Translations under genes and position numbers: made by a program
Shown here: in pieces, positions 1-8,557 of the stretch
Numbering within the stretch: the first letter of the stretch is position 1
Layout of the letters: each line of letters starts with the position of its first letter
Assembly: GCA_905235335.1 (NCBI GenBank)
Contig: CAJOKZ010000009.1
Location: forward strand, 1 to 46,825
Length of the DNA stretch: 46,825 bases
Direction of reading: 5' to 3'
Source: an uncultured Succiniclasticum sp.
Lineage (GTDB): Bacteria > Bacillota > Negativicutes > Acidaminococcales > Acidaminococcaceae
The notes under the pieces: generated by a model
Seen by the model: only the letters and a program-made list of their open reading frames with translations
Told to the model about the DNA's origin: nothing
Database searches by the model: none

Positions 1-46
1 TGCGGTTTCATTCCCTTCTGCTCAACATGAGCATTATACACGCAGA

Positions 47-80
47 AAGAAAAGCTGTCAAGTATTTTTGCTTGACAGCT
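47..80 (-). terminator. Terminator of the autotransporter gene
   Basis: Arms AGCTGTCAAG (53-62) and CTTGACAGCT (71-80) pair perfectly over 10 bp around an 8-nt loop. Read on the minus strand, the stem is followed by TTTTCTTTC. It lies 40 bp beyond the adhesin stop codon. Confidence 0.8.
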
Positions 81-119
81 CATTATTATTTATCTTCGGG
101 CAGGAATAATGTCCGTTTC

Positions 120-2243
120 TTATTTTCCTACTTTTGCTTCCAGACGGGCCAAAGCTTCTTTCAGGGCCGCAATTTCAGAGCCCTGGGCATCCAGTTTTTC
201 TTTCATTTCCGCATTTTCTGCTTTTATTGATTTGTTTTCTTCCGAAAGATTTGTAATCTGTTTCGCCATGGCCGCCTTGCTGGTTGTAACGCCTTTATCC
301 AGAGCGAAGGATACGCCTGCGTTGATCATGTTCTCACCGTTGCCCATGCTGCCGCCTACGCTGAACATCACCTTGTCAGTAGGACGGTAGAACATGCCCA
401 GAGCCATAGCGTTGGCGTTCCGGTAATTACCGAAGCCCGCCGCCAGGCTGAACTTGTTATCCGTATCCAGGGGATGCAGGGCTGCCAAAGCCGCTGCCCC
501 AGCGCCTACCTTGTTGATCTTGCTGTCCAGGTTGCTGATACGGTGGTTCACCTGGGTCAGGTCCGCGCCGCCGCCACCGGCTTCGATCATTTCTTTTACC
601 TGTTTTACTGTGGTGGCATCGGTATCGTCCGTGCCGGGAGCCACGTTCTTGATCTGCCGTTCCTTACCTTTCGCACCTACAGAAACTGCGTTGTCCACGC
701 CTTCCGAGCCGTCGCCCAAAACTACAGCGTTCTTGGCGCCGGTACTTATATTATTGCCCAGCACGAAGGTATTATCGCCGGAAACGGTGTTGTTATTACC
801 AAAGGCATAACTGTTACTGCCGCTTACTGCGCCGGGGTCACCAAAAGCGCCGCTGTTCTTGCCGGACACTTTTAACCCTGTACCAATAGCGATGCTGTTG
901 GCAGTAGACACAGTGGAACCTTTACCGATTGCGATACCGTTTGTCGCGTCTTTTTCCACAATACCGCCCAAAGCCGCCAGTGAATTTTCCGCAAGAGCCT
1001 GGGAAGAATCACCGAATGCAGTGGAATACTTACCGCTGGCGACAGACTTGTTGCCCCAGGCTGTAGCGCCTTCGCCACTGGCTGTTGTTCCTATACCAAA
1101 CGCCGTAGACGCTTTGCCGTCGGCCTTTCCGCCATTCTTGTAATCCGTTGGAGAATTATAATAACCACCCCAGGCCGTAGCGCCGTTACCGCTGGCTATT
1201 GTTTTAATACCAAACGCCGTGGATTCATGGCCGCTGGCTTCAGACTGATACCCAAATGCAGTGGAATCTTCGCCGCTGGCTGTTGTTCCGGTACCAAACG
1301 CCGTGGAATAGGGGCCCTCAGCTGCTGTACCAAAACCAAACGCCGTGGAACCTTCTTCACTGGCTTTTGCACCCCAGCCAAACGCTGTGGAAGCTTTGCC
1401 TTCGGCCGTCGTATTATAGCCAAACGCCGTGGAACCATAGCCGCTGGCCGTACCGCCTTTAAATTCTTCACCTTCGTCAGTCACCCAACCGCCCCAGGCC
1501 GTAGCGCCATTGCCACCGGCTTCGGACTGATACCCAAATGCCGTGGATTCATCACCGATGGCCTTTGTTTTATTGCCAAACGCAGTGGCACGGAAGCCCT
1601 CAGATTTTACATAGGTACAAGCAAGATTGTATTCATTAATCCCGTCTTTTAGCACTTCGTTTGTATTAACGTCTTTAATCCTATATTTTTTTCCCTCATC
1701 ATAACTCTCGATGAATACCTCTCTATCCAGATCCTCTCTATATCGCATCCGTCCTGCCTGTGTATAAATTCCAAATGCTGTGGAGGCATTGCCTCTGGCA
1801 TTTGTATTATCACCCCAGGCCGTGGAAGCATCGAAGCCTGCAGTTGTTTTCCAGCCCCAAGCCGTGGATTGCTTGCCGTAAGCCGCTGTTATACGACCCC
1901 AGGCCGTGGATTCATCACCGCCGGCCATTGTTTCACTGCCCCAGGCCGTAGAGTTTGTGTAACTGGCCGCTGTTTTCCAGCCCCAGGCCGTAGCATCTAA
2001 ACCGCTGGCTTTTGTACCGGTGCCAAAGGCCGTAGAAGCTTCGCCGCTGGCCGTTGTATTATACCCGAAGGCAGAAGATGCATCTCCAGTGCTATCTTCC
2101 GTAACATCAACGGATGCGTTTGATGCCGTCGCGCCCCACGCTACCGGTTCACAATAACCGCCAACAAGATAGGCGCCTAACACCAGTGAACAAACAATCC
2201 GCGCCGCCAAATACTTTTTCGTTCTTCTCTTTGTCATGGTCAT
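120..2243 (-). CDS. YadA-like trimeric autotransporter adhesin with C-terminal coiled-coil tail
   Basis: A 707-residue surface adhesin of the type Vc secretion family, expected to trimerise in the outer membrane and display its head outside. Residues 1-37 form a long basic signal peptide. Residues 54-523 hold about 29 head repeats of roughly 14 residues ending STAFG, ATAWG or IAIG. Short inserts interrupt them near 165-217, 251-269 and 360-376. A neck follows with the motif RQIKNVAPG (529-537), then a short coiled stalk and a YadA anchor (about 578-650) with four beta-strand stretches. Unusually the protein does not end at the barrel: residues 655-707 are a charged heptad-rich helix. The chosen ATG has an AAGGAGG site 8 nt upstream. 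The gene is monocistronic, with its own promoter and terminator. The family call is firm; the ligand is unknown. Confidence 0.93.
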   Translation of the reverse strand: MTMTKRRTKKYLAARIVCSLVLGAYLVGGYCEPVAWGATASNASVDVTEDSTGDASSAFGYNTTASGEASTAFGTGTKASGLDATAWGWKTAASYTNSTAWGSETMAGGDESTAWGRITAAYGKQSTAWGWKTTAGFDASTAWGDNTNARGNASTAFGIYTQAGRMRYREDLDREVFIESYDEGKKYRIKDVNTNEVLKDGINEYNLACTYVKSEGFRATAFGNKTKAIGDESTAFGYQSEAGGNGATAWGGWVTDEGEEFKGGTASGYGSTAFGYNTTAEGKASTAFGWGAKASEEGSTAFGFGTAAEGPYSTAFGTGTTASGEDSTAFGYQSEASGHESTAFGIKTIASGNGATAWGGYYNSPTDYKNGGKADGKASTAFGIGTTASGEGATAWGNKSVASGKYSTAFGDSSQALAENSLAALGGIVEKDATNGIAIGKGSTVSTANSIAIGTGLKVSGKNSGAFGDPGAVSGSNSYAFGNNNTVSGDNTFVLGNNISTGAKNAVVLGDGSEGVDNAVSVGAKGKERQIKNVAPGTDDTDATTVKQVKEMIEAGGGGADLTQVNHRISNLDSKINKVGAGAAALAALHPLDTDNKFSLAAGFGNYRNANAMALGMFYRPTDKVMFSVGGSMGNGENMINAGVSFALDKGVTTSKAAMAKQITNLSEENKSIKAENAEMKEKLDAQGSEIAALKEALARLEAKVGK

Positions 2244-2312
2244 GTCATCAGCCTCCTTATCCGGTTGTAAAAAAATAATTAATTATTTATTACAATCATT
2301 TCTCCTATATTA

Positions 2313-2341
2313 ATTTTAACCTATTTCGATAAATGAATCAA
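2313..2341 (-). promoter_or_regulatory. Putative promoter of the autotransporter gene
   Basis: On the minus strand TTGATT (2336-2341) and TAAAAT (2313-2318) are separated by 17 bp. The leader between here and the start codon is very AT-rich and contains a perfect 16-bp palindrome, AAATAATTAATTATTT (2273-2288). The elements are seen; their activity is inferred. Confidence 0.5.
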
Positions 2342-2407
2342 ATTAAAAAAGTGTATACTTTTTAACATTATTATTTATATCGTTAACATTTACAGTAAAA
2401 TAATTTA

Positions 2408-2435
2408 GGGGCCGGCCCTCTGTAGGACCGACCCC
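2408..2435 (-). terminator. Putative terminator downstream of DUF554 gene and relic
   Basis: An 11-bp stem (2408-2418 with 2425-2435) is fully paired only as minus-strand RNA, where two positions become G-U pairs. A T-rich stretch, TAAATTATTTTAC, follows. This supports minus-strand termination upstream of the adhesin promoter. Confidence 0.55.
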
Positions 2436-2448
2436 GTTTATTACCATA

Positions 2449-2610
2449 TTATTTTACTGTTACAAATCGCTGTTTTGGACTTTTTGGCTTATCCGGAAGC
2501 GTATATTTCAATTTTCCCATATCCAGCAGCGGCTAAATAATGGCCGACATTGTATAATACTGCGACTTCCCGGAAAATGCTGTCATTTCTTTCCGCAAGC
2601 CCGGCGCCCT
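2449..2610 (-). pseudogene. Relic of the C-terminal winged-helix end of an AlbA_2/RecG-like ATP-binding protein
   Basis: One minus-strand frame upstream of the TAA at 2449-2451 reads APGLRKEMTAFSGKS, then an in-frame TAG (2533-2535), then PLLDMGKLKYTLPDKPKSPK and a short tail. The order 'RKEM...PLL..GKL..T.PDKP.S..Q.FV' matches, from memory, the C-terminal DNA-binding end of the putative DNA-binding/RecG-like (AlbA_2, HATPase_c_4) protein family. Only the last 50 or so residues remain and they carry a stop, so this looks like a decayed remnant. The family assignment is by eye and has not been searched. Confidence 0.55.
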
Positions 2611-2614
2611 ACTC

Positions 2615-3310
2615 CTAAAACCCCAGAGACTGCATAAGTTTCAGCACAAAGGGCACTGCCAGAAGGCCCGGCAGGTAGTTCAGCACTTTCAGTTTCGTCA
2701 GTTCCAGCATGTTCAGGCCCAGGGCCAGGATCATCAGGCTGCCGGTGCAGACCAGTTCTGTGATGAGTGTTTCGGACAGGTAGGGGGCAATGAATTCCGC
2801 CATCAGCACGATGCTCCCCTGGAATACCAGGGTGAACAAGGCCGAGCCCATGACCCCGATGCCCATGGCTGCCGTCATGGGAATGCCGGCGATCATGTCC
2901 AGCAGGGATTTGGTGTACAGCATGCCGAAGGCGCCCCGGAGCCCTGCGTCCAGAGAGCCTACAATGGTCATGGCTCCCACGTTCATGATAAGGCAGGAGG
3001 TGACAAAGGCCTGGGCGATCTTAGCGCCCTGTCCTTCCCCGGTAAAGCGGGAAGTCAGGCGTTCTGCCCCCCGGTTCACACGGCCGTCAATGTCAAGCCA
3101 TTCGCCGATGACAATGCCAATGATGGTGGATAATATGAGAATCAGTATATTCTTTTCCTGCAGGGTGCCCTGCAGGCCGATGACCACCGTACAGAGCCCC
3201 AGCCCTTTCATCATGGCCGCCGCCAGGGATTCGGGGATCCCCTTCCGGAGCAGCAGCCCGACCAGAGAACCTATTATAATGGTAACTGTATTTACAATTA
3301 CTGCAAACAT
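2615..3310 (-). CDS. DUF554 family membrane protein
   Basis: A 231-residue integral membrane protein of the DUF554 (YdfK/YqgA-like) family, located in the inner membrane. Several hydrophobic segments are spread along the chain. The N-terminal stretch with TVTIIIGSLVGLLLRKGIP and the conserved GLCTVVIGLQGTL segment are typical of the family. Length is normal for the family. The start codon is preceded by GAGAGGAAAC. Members are annotated as putative transporters or simply as conserved membrane proteins; no substrate is known and none can be read here. No partner gene is evident: it lies between DUF3842 upstream and the relic downstream. Confidence 0.85.
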   Translation of the reverse strand: MFAVIVNTVTIIIGSLVGLLLRKGIPESLAAAMMKGLGLCTVVIGLQGTLQEKNILILILSTIIGIVIGEWLDIDGRVNRGAERLTSRFTGEGQGAKIAQAFVTSCLIMNVGAMTIVGSLDAGLRGAFGMLYTKSLLDMIAGIPMTAAMGIGVMGSALFTLVFQGSIVLMAEFIAPYLSETLITELVCTGSLMILALGLNMLELTKLKVLNYLPGLLAVPFVLKLMQSLGF

Positions 3311-3423
3311 TTACACTGTTTCCTCTCTGTAACCAAGATTAAGGAACCGCTGATCACCACGGATGGTTCCGGGGTCTTCCGCAACGGCCGGGACGCCCGG
3401 ACAGCGTTTTTATCCCTCCGCCG

Positions 3424-3825
3424 TCATATACCGCGGATGATCCTTACCGCATCCTGAAGATATTCCCCAACCTTCTTTTCTTCCACGCCTGCGATATAAG
3501 CCCGGCAGTGGTTCATGGGAATCAGGACCACCCTGGCTTTGCTGGACGAAACGGCCATGGCGATCGCCGGACTAATCTCCCCGTGCATGGCATTGGCCAT
3601 GATGATGCCGGCCGGTCCGGCAATCACATCCGCCTCCGCCGCATTGAAGATGACAGCATTTTCACCAGTAGCCCCGTAGGACGGTCCGGCCTTCAGCATG
3701 TTCTCCGTAGCCACGGAATTGGTTCCCACTGCCCCCACTTCCGCAGCGGGAAAATTCTTCACAAGAAGTTCCACCAGGGAGCGGCCGATACCGCCTCCCT
3801 GTCCGTCAATCACTACAATCCGCAT
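3424..3825 (-). CDS. DUF3842 family protein
   Basis: A 133-residue protein starting MRIVVIDGQGGGIGRSLVE. The glycine-rich IDGQGGGIG segment resembles a nucleotide-binding loop and is diagnostic of DUF3842, a small Firmicutes family of unknown function. I chose the ATG at 3825 because GGAGGGG lies 4 nt upstream. A GTG at 3840 would add five residues but overlaps that ribosome-binding site. The C-terminal half has the hydrophobic ARVVLIPMNHCRAYIAGV stretch seen in the family. The stop of the downstream-facing ftsY gene is 18 bp away, so co-transcription after smc and ftsY is likely. Biochemical role unknown. Confidence 0.8.
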   Translation of the reverse strand: MRIVVIDGQGGGIGRSLVELLVKNFPAAEVGAVGTNSVATENMLKAGPSYGATGENAVIFNAAEADVIAGPAGIIMANAMHGEISPAIAMAVSSSKARVVLIPMNHCRAYIAGVEEKKVGEYLQDAVRIIRGI

Positions 3826-3842
3826 CGTTCCCCTCCGCACTG

Positions 3843-4760
3843 TTATTCTTCCGTTGCGAACAAGGCGTCCACAAATTTTTCCGGCTCAAAGGGACGGAAA
3901 TCCATGATGCCTTCCCCCACGCCGATCCATTTTACAGGCAGGCCCAGTTCTTCCCGGATCGCGACCACTACGCCACCCTTTGCCGTGCCGTCCAGTTTCG
4001 TCAGCACCACGCCGGTAACCTTTGTCGTCTCCGTAAACACCTTCGCCTGGGTAATCGCGTTCTGCCCCGTCGTGGCGTCCAGGACCAGGAACACTTCATG
4101 CGGCGCCTCCGGGATCTCCCGTTTGATGATCCGGTCGATCTTGCCCAGTTCGTTCATCAGGTTCACCTTGTTGTGGAGCCGGCCTGCCGTATCGATGAAC
4201 AGTATATCTGCGTTGCGGGCCTTGGCCGCCTTCAGCGCGTCAAACACCACGGCCGCCGGGTCCGCCCCTTCCTCATGGGCGATGACATCGCACTGGGCCC
4301 GCTCGCCCCAAATCTTCAACTGGGCGGAAGCCGCCGCACGGAAGGTATCTCCCGCCGCCATCATCACCTTGTAATTGAACAGGCGGAAATAATTGGACAG
4401 CTTGCCGATTGTGGTAGTCTTTCCCACCCCGTTGACACCGACGACCAGAATAACCGTGGGATGCGCGCCAATACGGGTACGGACGCCGTCATCCTTCAGG
4501 AAGGCAGCAATCTGCTTCTTCAGGAAGGGAAGCACATCCTCCGTTCCTTTGATCTCCCTGTTCTTCGCAGCCTTTCGTACGTCGTCGATCAGCTTTTCCG
4601 TGGTCTTGACGCCCACATCCGCTGTCAGCAGGATCATCTCCAGCTCTTCCAGGAAATCCTCGTCCACCTTGGCAGACATGCCGACAAGTTCGGTGATCCG
4701 GTTGGTAAAGTTCTGGCGGGTCTTCGTGAGCCCCGTCTTCAGTTTTTCAAAAAAGCCCAT
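3843..4760 (-). CDS. ftsY: Signal recognition particle receptor FtsY
   Basis: A 305-residue SRP GTPase receptor that docks ribosome-SRP complexes at the inner membrane for co-translational insertion. The N-terminal helical SRP54_N region (about 1-90) is followed by the GTPase with G1 GVNGVGKTT (108-116), the DTAGR motif (190-194) and TKLD (254-257), plus the TKLDGTAKGG segment typical of FtsY/Ffh. The N-terminal acidic A-domain of E. coli FtsY is absent, as in most Firmicutes. The frame extends upstream to 4937, but MGFFEKLKTG at 4760 is the conserved start and has AAGGGAG upstream. It follows smc by 88 bp, the usual smc-ftsY neighbourhood. Confidence 0.96.
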   Translation of the reverse strand: MGFFEKLKTGLTKTRQNFTNRITELVGMSAKVDEDFLEELEMILLTADVGVKTTEKLIDDVRKAAKNREIKGTEDVLPFLKKQIAAFLKDDGVRTRIGAHPTVILVVGVNGVGKTTTIGKLSNYFRLFNYKVMMAAGDTFRAAASAQLKIWGERAQCDVIAHEEGADPAAVVFDALKAAKARNADILFIDTAGRLHNKVNLMNELGKIDRIIKREIPEAPHEVFLVLDATTGQNAITQAKVFTETTKVTGVVLTKLDGTAKGGVVVAIREELGLPVKWIGVGEGIMDFRPFEPEKFVDALFATEE

Positions 4761-4848
4761 GGACTTACTCCCTTTCTGTCTATGCTGAAACGTCTTGCAC
4801 ATTTTTTGTAAAATCCTGATTGCCAAAGGGCATCCCTGCGGCGTATCC

Positions 4849-7800
4849 TCATCCCTCGCTACTTTCGGCGACCAGCCTGTCGCCCATCCGGACAGACAGG
4901 ATCTTGGAAACGCCGGACTCTTCCATGGTGATCCCATACATGACGTTGGCTGCCTCCATGGTCCCCTTCCGATGTGTAATCACGATGAACTGGGTATTGG
5001 CGGCATAGCCCGCCAGAAATTTGGAAAAGCGCCCGATATTTGCATCGTCCAATGGAGCGTCGATCTCATCCAAGATGCAGAACGGTGTGGGGTGATAGCT
5101 CAGCAGCGCAAACAGCAGGGCGATGACCGTCAGGGCCCGTTCCCCCCCGGAAAGCAGGAAGAGGCTTTGCAGTTTTTTCCCCGGCGGCTGTGCTTCGATA
5201 TCTATACCGGACTCCAGTAAATCGTCCGGATCCGTCAGCTTTAACAGTGCCGTCCCCCCTCCGAAGAGCTGTACATACGTGCCCTGGAAGAACGTATTGA
5301 TTTTGCCGAAGGCTTCCCGGAACCGTCGGGTCATTCCCGAGTTGATCTCCGAGATGACCGATTGCAGCTTATCCCGGGCTTCGCAGAGATCCGCATATTG
5401 TTTCTTCAAAAATTCATATCGCTCGCTGACTGCCTTATATTCTTCAATAGCCCCGGGATTGACAGGTCCCAGTTCCTCGATCTGCCGCTGCAGCGAAACC
5501 TGCATCCGACGCAAGGCGACTTCGCTTTTGTCTTCCAGCACACCTTCCGCCCGGGCTTCTTCCCTGGCTTCGGCAAGGTTTACCTTATATTCGGAGGTCA
5601 GCTGGTCCAGCGCGTTCTGGTAATCGCTTTCCAGCTTTGCGTTATCGATCTCGTTCTGGTGCACTTTATCTTCCGCTTTGGCCAGCTCTCCCCGCAGGTT
5701 TTTCAACTTCTCGCCCGCGGCCCCCTGCTTCTGGATCAGCGCCAGCCGCTGCTCCGAATAATCTTGCCGGCCGGTTAGGATGTCCTGCAGTTCCTGCATC
5801 AGAGTTTTCGTGCGTTCCGCCAGTTCCGTTTTCTTTGCTTTGCTGGTTTCCACAATGCCCGCCAGCTTTTCGCTTTCTTCCCCGTTGGCGTTAAAATCTC
5901 CCTGCAGCCGTCCCAGATCACTGTCCAGCTGTTGCATGCGCTCATTCTTCAACTGCCGCTGGGCCGTAGCCGTCTCCGACTGCACCCGCGCGTCCTGCAG
6001 GCGCATCGCCAGCGTTTCCAGCGCGCTCTTGTCAGACGATATCTTTTTCTGCAGCGCGTCCAGCGTATTCTTGGCTTCTTCGTTGGCCGCTTCCATTTCC
6101 TGCAGCGGTTTCTGTTTTTCCGCCAGCAGTTTCCGTACGGAAAGATACTCATTGCCCAGCTGGCTGCGGGTGTCCATGGCCAGCGCCAGCGCTTCGTTCT
6201 CCCGTTTCAGTTCATCGGAGAGGCGCTGTTCTTCCGCTTTCATTTCCGTCAGGCGGATATTTTTCTGCTGCACGGTATCCCGCAATACGGAAAGCCGTTT
6301 TTCCTGCTTTGCCAGTTCCTCTTCCAGAACTTCTTTTTCTTCCTGGATGTGCAGCAGGTTTTTATTGAAATTCCGTAACGCCTCTTCCTGCGCTTTCACA
6401 TCCCGTTCCCGTGACAGATAGCCGGATTCCTTCTTCTGGCGGCTGCCGCCGGTAAGGGAACCGCCGGCGTTCACCACGTCTCCGTCCAGGGTTACCACCC
6501 GGATCCGGAACCCGCTCTTTTTCGCCGCATTCAGGGCATGATCCATGGTTTGGGCCACCAGTACCCTGCCGACGAGGAACCGGATCGCCGGTTTCACTTT
6601 TTCCTCACATTGCAACAGGTCCGCCGCAAATCCGCAGATCCCCGGCAGTTTGGCCAGCGCTTTCTCGTCTGCCTTCAGCACCGGTTCTTTTATGGTGTCC
6701 AGCGGCAGGAAGGTCGCCCTGCCCTCTTTGCGCTCCTTCAGAAAACGGATGGCACACTTCGCCGCATCCGCCGACCGGATCACAATATTCTGGGCGCCGG
6801 CCCCCAGGGCCGTTTCCACCGCGGTCACATACTCCGGTTCCACGGAAATCAGCGCAGCAGCCGGCCCGATTACTTCTTCATGCCAGCTCTCCCGGCTCTG
6901 CATCACCGCTTTTACGCCGAACCCGAAGCCTTCCAGAGACTGCTGCATGTCGCGCAGCAGATGCAGGCGCGATTCCACCGCCGCGATCTGCGTCTGGCAC
7001 TCGTTGTATTTACGTTCGATCGTCTGGAAAACATCCCGGCGTTCCGCCGCTTTATCTGCCAGTTCGTTTCCTTCTTTTATATCACGGGCTGCATCCTGTT
7101 CCAGCTCGCCCTTGCGGGAGAGCAGGCCCCGCTGTTCTTCCGTCAGCTCTGCGATCCGCCGTTCTGCGGCGTCCACGTTATCCTTCAGCCGGTTGCGGCG
7201 GTTCATGCGCTGTTCCTGTTCCGCTTCCAGCGACCGAATCTCATTGCGCAATTCCACCATTTTGCGCATGTCTTCAAAATTGCTGTCCGTCAGCTCCTGG
7301 ATCTTTGCCTCGTTATCCTTCTGCGCCTGCAGGCGTTCCTGCTGCTGCTGTTCCAGATTTGTAACCAGCGCGGCCGCCTCGTCCCGTTTGGCTTCCAGCA
7401 CATCAAACTCTTTGGCCAGCGTTTCCAGCTGCGCCGTCCATTGGTCGATCTGTTCCCGCAGTTTCTCATTGCGTTTCGCAAGATTCCCCTGTTGCCGGAT
7501 GCTCTGCTCAATGCGTTCGTCCAACACGGCATCTTCGCCTTTGACGGCCTCCAACGCCTTTTCCTTTTCCGTAATGCCCGCCTGGATATGAGACACCTGA
7601 TCGTTCAGCGCGTCCAGTTCCTGCTGCAATCCGGTCAGGAAGGCTTCCTGTCCGCTTACTTCCGTATTCTTTTCCAGATATACCCGGTTCACGGCCTCCT
7701 GCTCCTGCTGAAGTTTGGCCCGGGCCTGCTCGATCGTTTCCACCCGCTGCACAAACTGGGTCAGCCGGCAGACGCGCAGTTTCCCGTTCAACTCGTTGAA

Positions 7801-8442
7801 GCGCATGGTTCGCTCCGACTCGATCCGCAACGGTTCCACCCGGCTTTCCACTTCGCTCTTGATATCGTTGATGCGGGTCAGGTTGTTTGCCGTATCGTCC
7901 AATCGACGTGTCGCCTCTTTCTTCCGCATCCGGAACCGGGCGATGCCGGCCGCTTCCTCAAAGATGGATCGCCTGTCCTCGGGACGGCTGTTCAGTATCT
8001 CATCAATTTTGTTCTGTCCGATCAGGAACATGGCACCCTTGCCCACGCCGGTATCGGCCAGCAGATCCAGTATATCTTTTAATCTGCAGTTTTTCCTGTT
8101 GATTGCGTAATCACTGTCCCCGGAACGGTACAAGCGACGGGTGATGCTCACCTCATCAAAATCAAGAGGTAGCTTATGATCCCGATTGTCAAATACCAGC
8201 GTGACCTCTGCGACGCCCAGGGGGCGGCGCCGGCTGGTACCCGAAAAGATAATATCCTCCATCTTGCTGCCGCGCAGGTATTTGGCGCTCTGTTCACCCA
8301 ATACCCAGCGTACCGCATCGGAAATATTACTTTTACCTGAACCGTTGGGCCCCACCACCGCCGTAATGCCCGCGCCAAACTCCAGCGCGGTGCGGTCGGC
8401 AAAGGATTTGAACCCGAACGCAGTCACCGATTTCAGAAACAA
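4849..8442 (-). CDS. smc: Chromosome segregation protein SMC
   Basis: A condensin ATPase of about 1197 residues that organises and segregates the chromosome with ScpA/ScpB. The Walker A motif GPNGSGKS lies near residue 32 and the coiled coils are long and charged. A hinge occupies roughly residues 510-680, including the GGSLTGGS loop. The C-terminal head carries the LLSGGERAL signature and Walker B with CILDEIDAPLDD. Length is normal. Start choice: the frame opens with GTG at 8451, but TTG at 8442 gives the family's usual MFLK start and has AGGTG about 7 nt upstream, so I prefer TTG. ftsY follows. The rnc gene often found upstream in Firmicutes is not here; a helicase gene takes its place. 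Confidence 0.95.
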   Translation of the reverse strand: MFLKSVTAFGFKSFADRTALEFGAGITAVVGPNGSGKSNISDAVRWVLGEQSAKYLRGSKMEDIIFSGTSRRRPLGVAEVTLVFDNRDHKLPLDFDEVSITRRLYRSGDSDYAINRKNCRLKDILDLLADTGVGKGAMFLIGQNKIDEILNSRPEDRRSIFEEAAGIARFRMRKKEATRRLDDTANNLTRINDIKSEVESRVEPLRIESERTMRFNELNGKLRVCRLTQFVQRVETIEQARAKLQQEQEAVNRVYLEKNTEVSGQEAFLTGLQQELDALNDQVSHIQAGITEKEKALEAVKGEDAVLDERIEQSIRQQGNLAKRNEKLREQIDQWTAQLETLAKEFDVLEAKRDEAAALVTNLEQQQQERLQAQKDNEAKIQELTDSNFEDMRKMVELRNEIRSLEAEQEQRMNRRNRLKDNVDAAERRIAELTEEQRGLLSRKGELEQDAARDIKEGNELADKAAERRDVFQTIERKYNECQTQIAAVESRLHLLRDMQQSLEGFGFGVKAVMQSRESWHEEVIGPAAALISVEPEYVTAVETALGAGAQNIVIRSADAAKCAIRFLKERKEGRATFLPLDTIKEPVLKADEKALAKLPGICGFAADLLQCEEKVKPAIRFLVGRVLVAQTMDHALNAAKKSGFRIRVVTLDGDVVNAGGSLTGGSRQKKESGYLSRERDVKAQEEALRNFNKNLLHIQEEKEVLEEELAKQEKRLSVLRDTVQQKNIRLTEMKAEEQRLSDELKRENEALALAMDTRSQLGNEYLSVRKLLAEKQKPLQEMEAANEEAKNTLDALQKKISSDKSALETLAMRLQDARVQSETATAQRQLKNERMQQLDSDLGRLQGDFNANGEESEKLAGIVETSKAKKTELAERTKTLMQELQDILTGRQDYSEQRLALIQKQGAAGEKLKNLRGELAKAEDKVHQNEIDNAKLESDYQNALDQLTSEYKVNLAEAREEARAEGVLEDKSEVALRRMQVSLQRQIEELGPVNPGAIEEYKAVSERYEFLKKQYADLCEARDKLQSVISEINSGMTRRFREAFGKINTFFQGTYVQLFGGGTALLKLTDPDDLLESGIDIEAQPPGKKLQSLFLLSGGERALTVIALLFALLSYHPTPFCILDEIDAPLDDANIGRFSKFLAGYAANTQFIVITHRKGTMEAANVMYGITMEESGVSKILSVRMGDRLVAESSEG

Positions 8443-8557
8443 AATAATCACCTGTCAATAAAGATAAATTGGGATTTGTACATTAGCGTACCCATCTGAC
8501 GCCGCCTTCAGTTTTTCCGTTCTTCTCTTATGCGGCAGGCACAAAGACTGTGCGTTT

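Noticed and set aside
6538-8082. Plus-strand open frame of 514 codons opposite smc
   Set aside because: Antisense shadow of the coiled-coil region, which is rich in glutamate and lysine codons that leave long frames open on the other strand.
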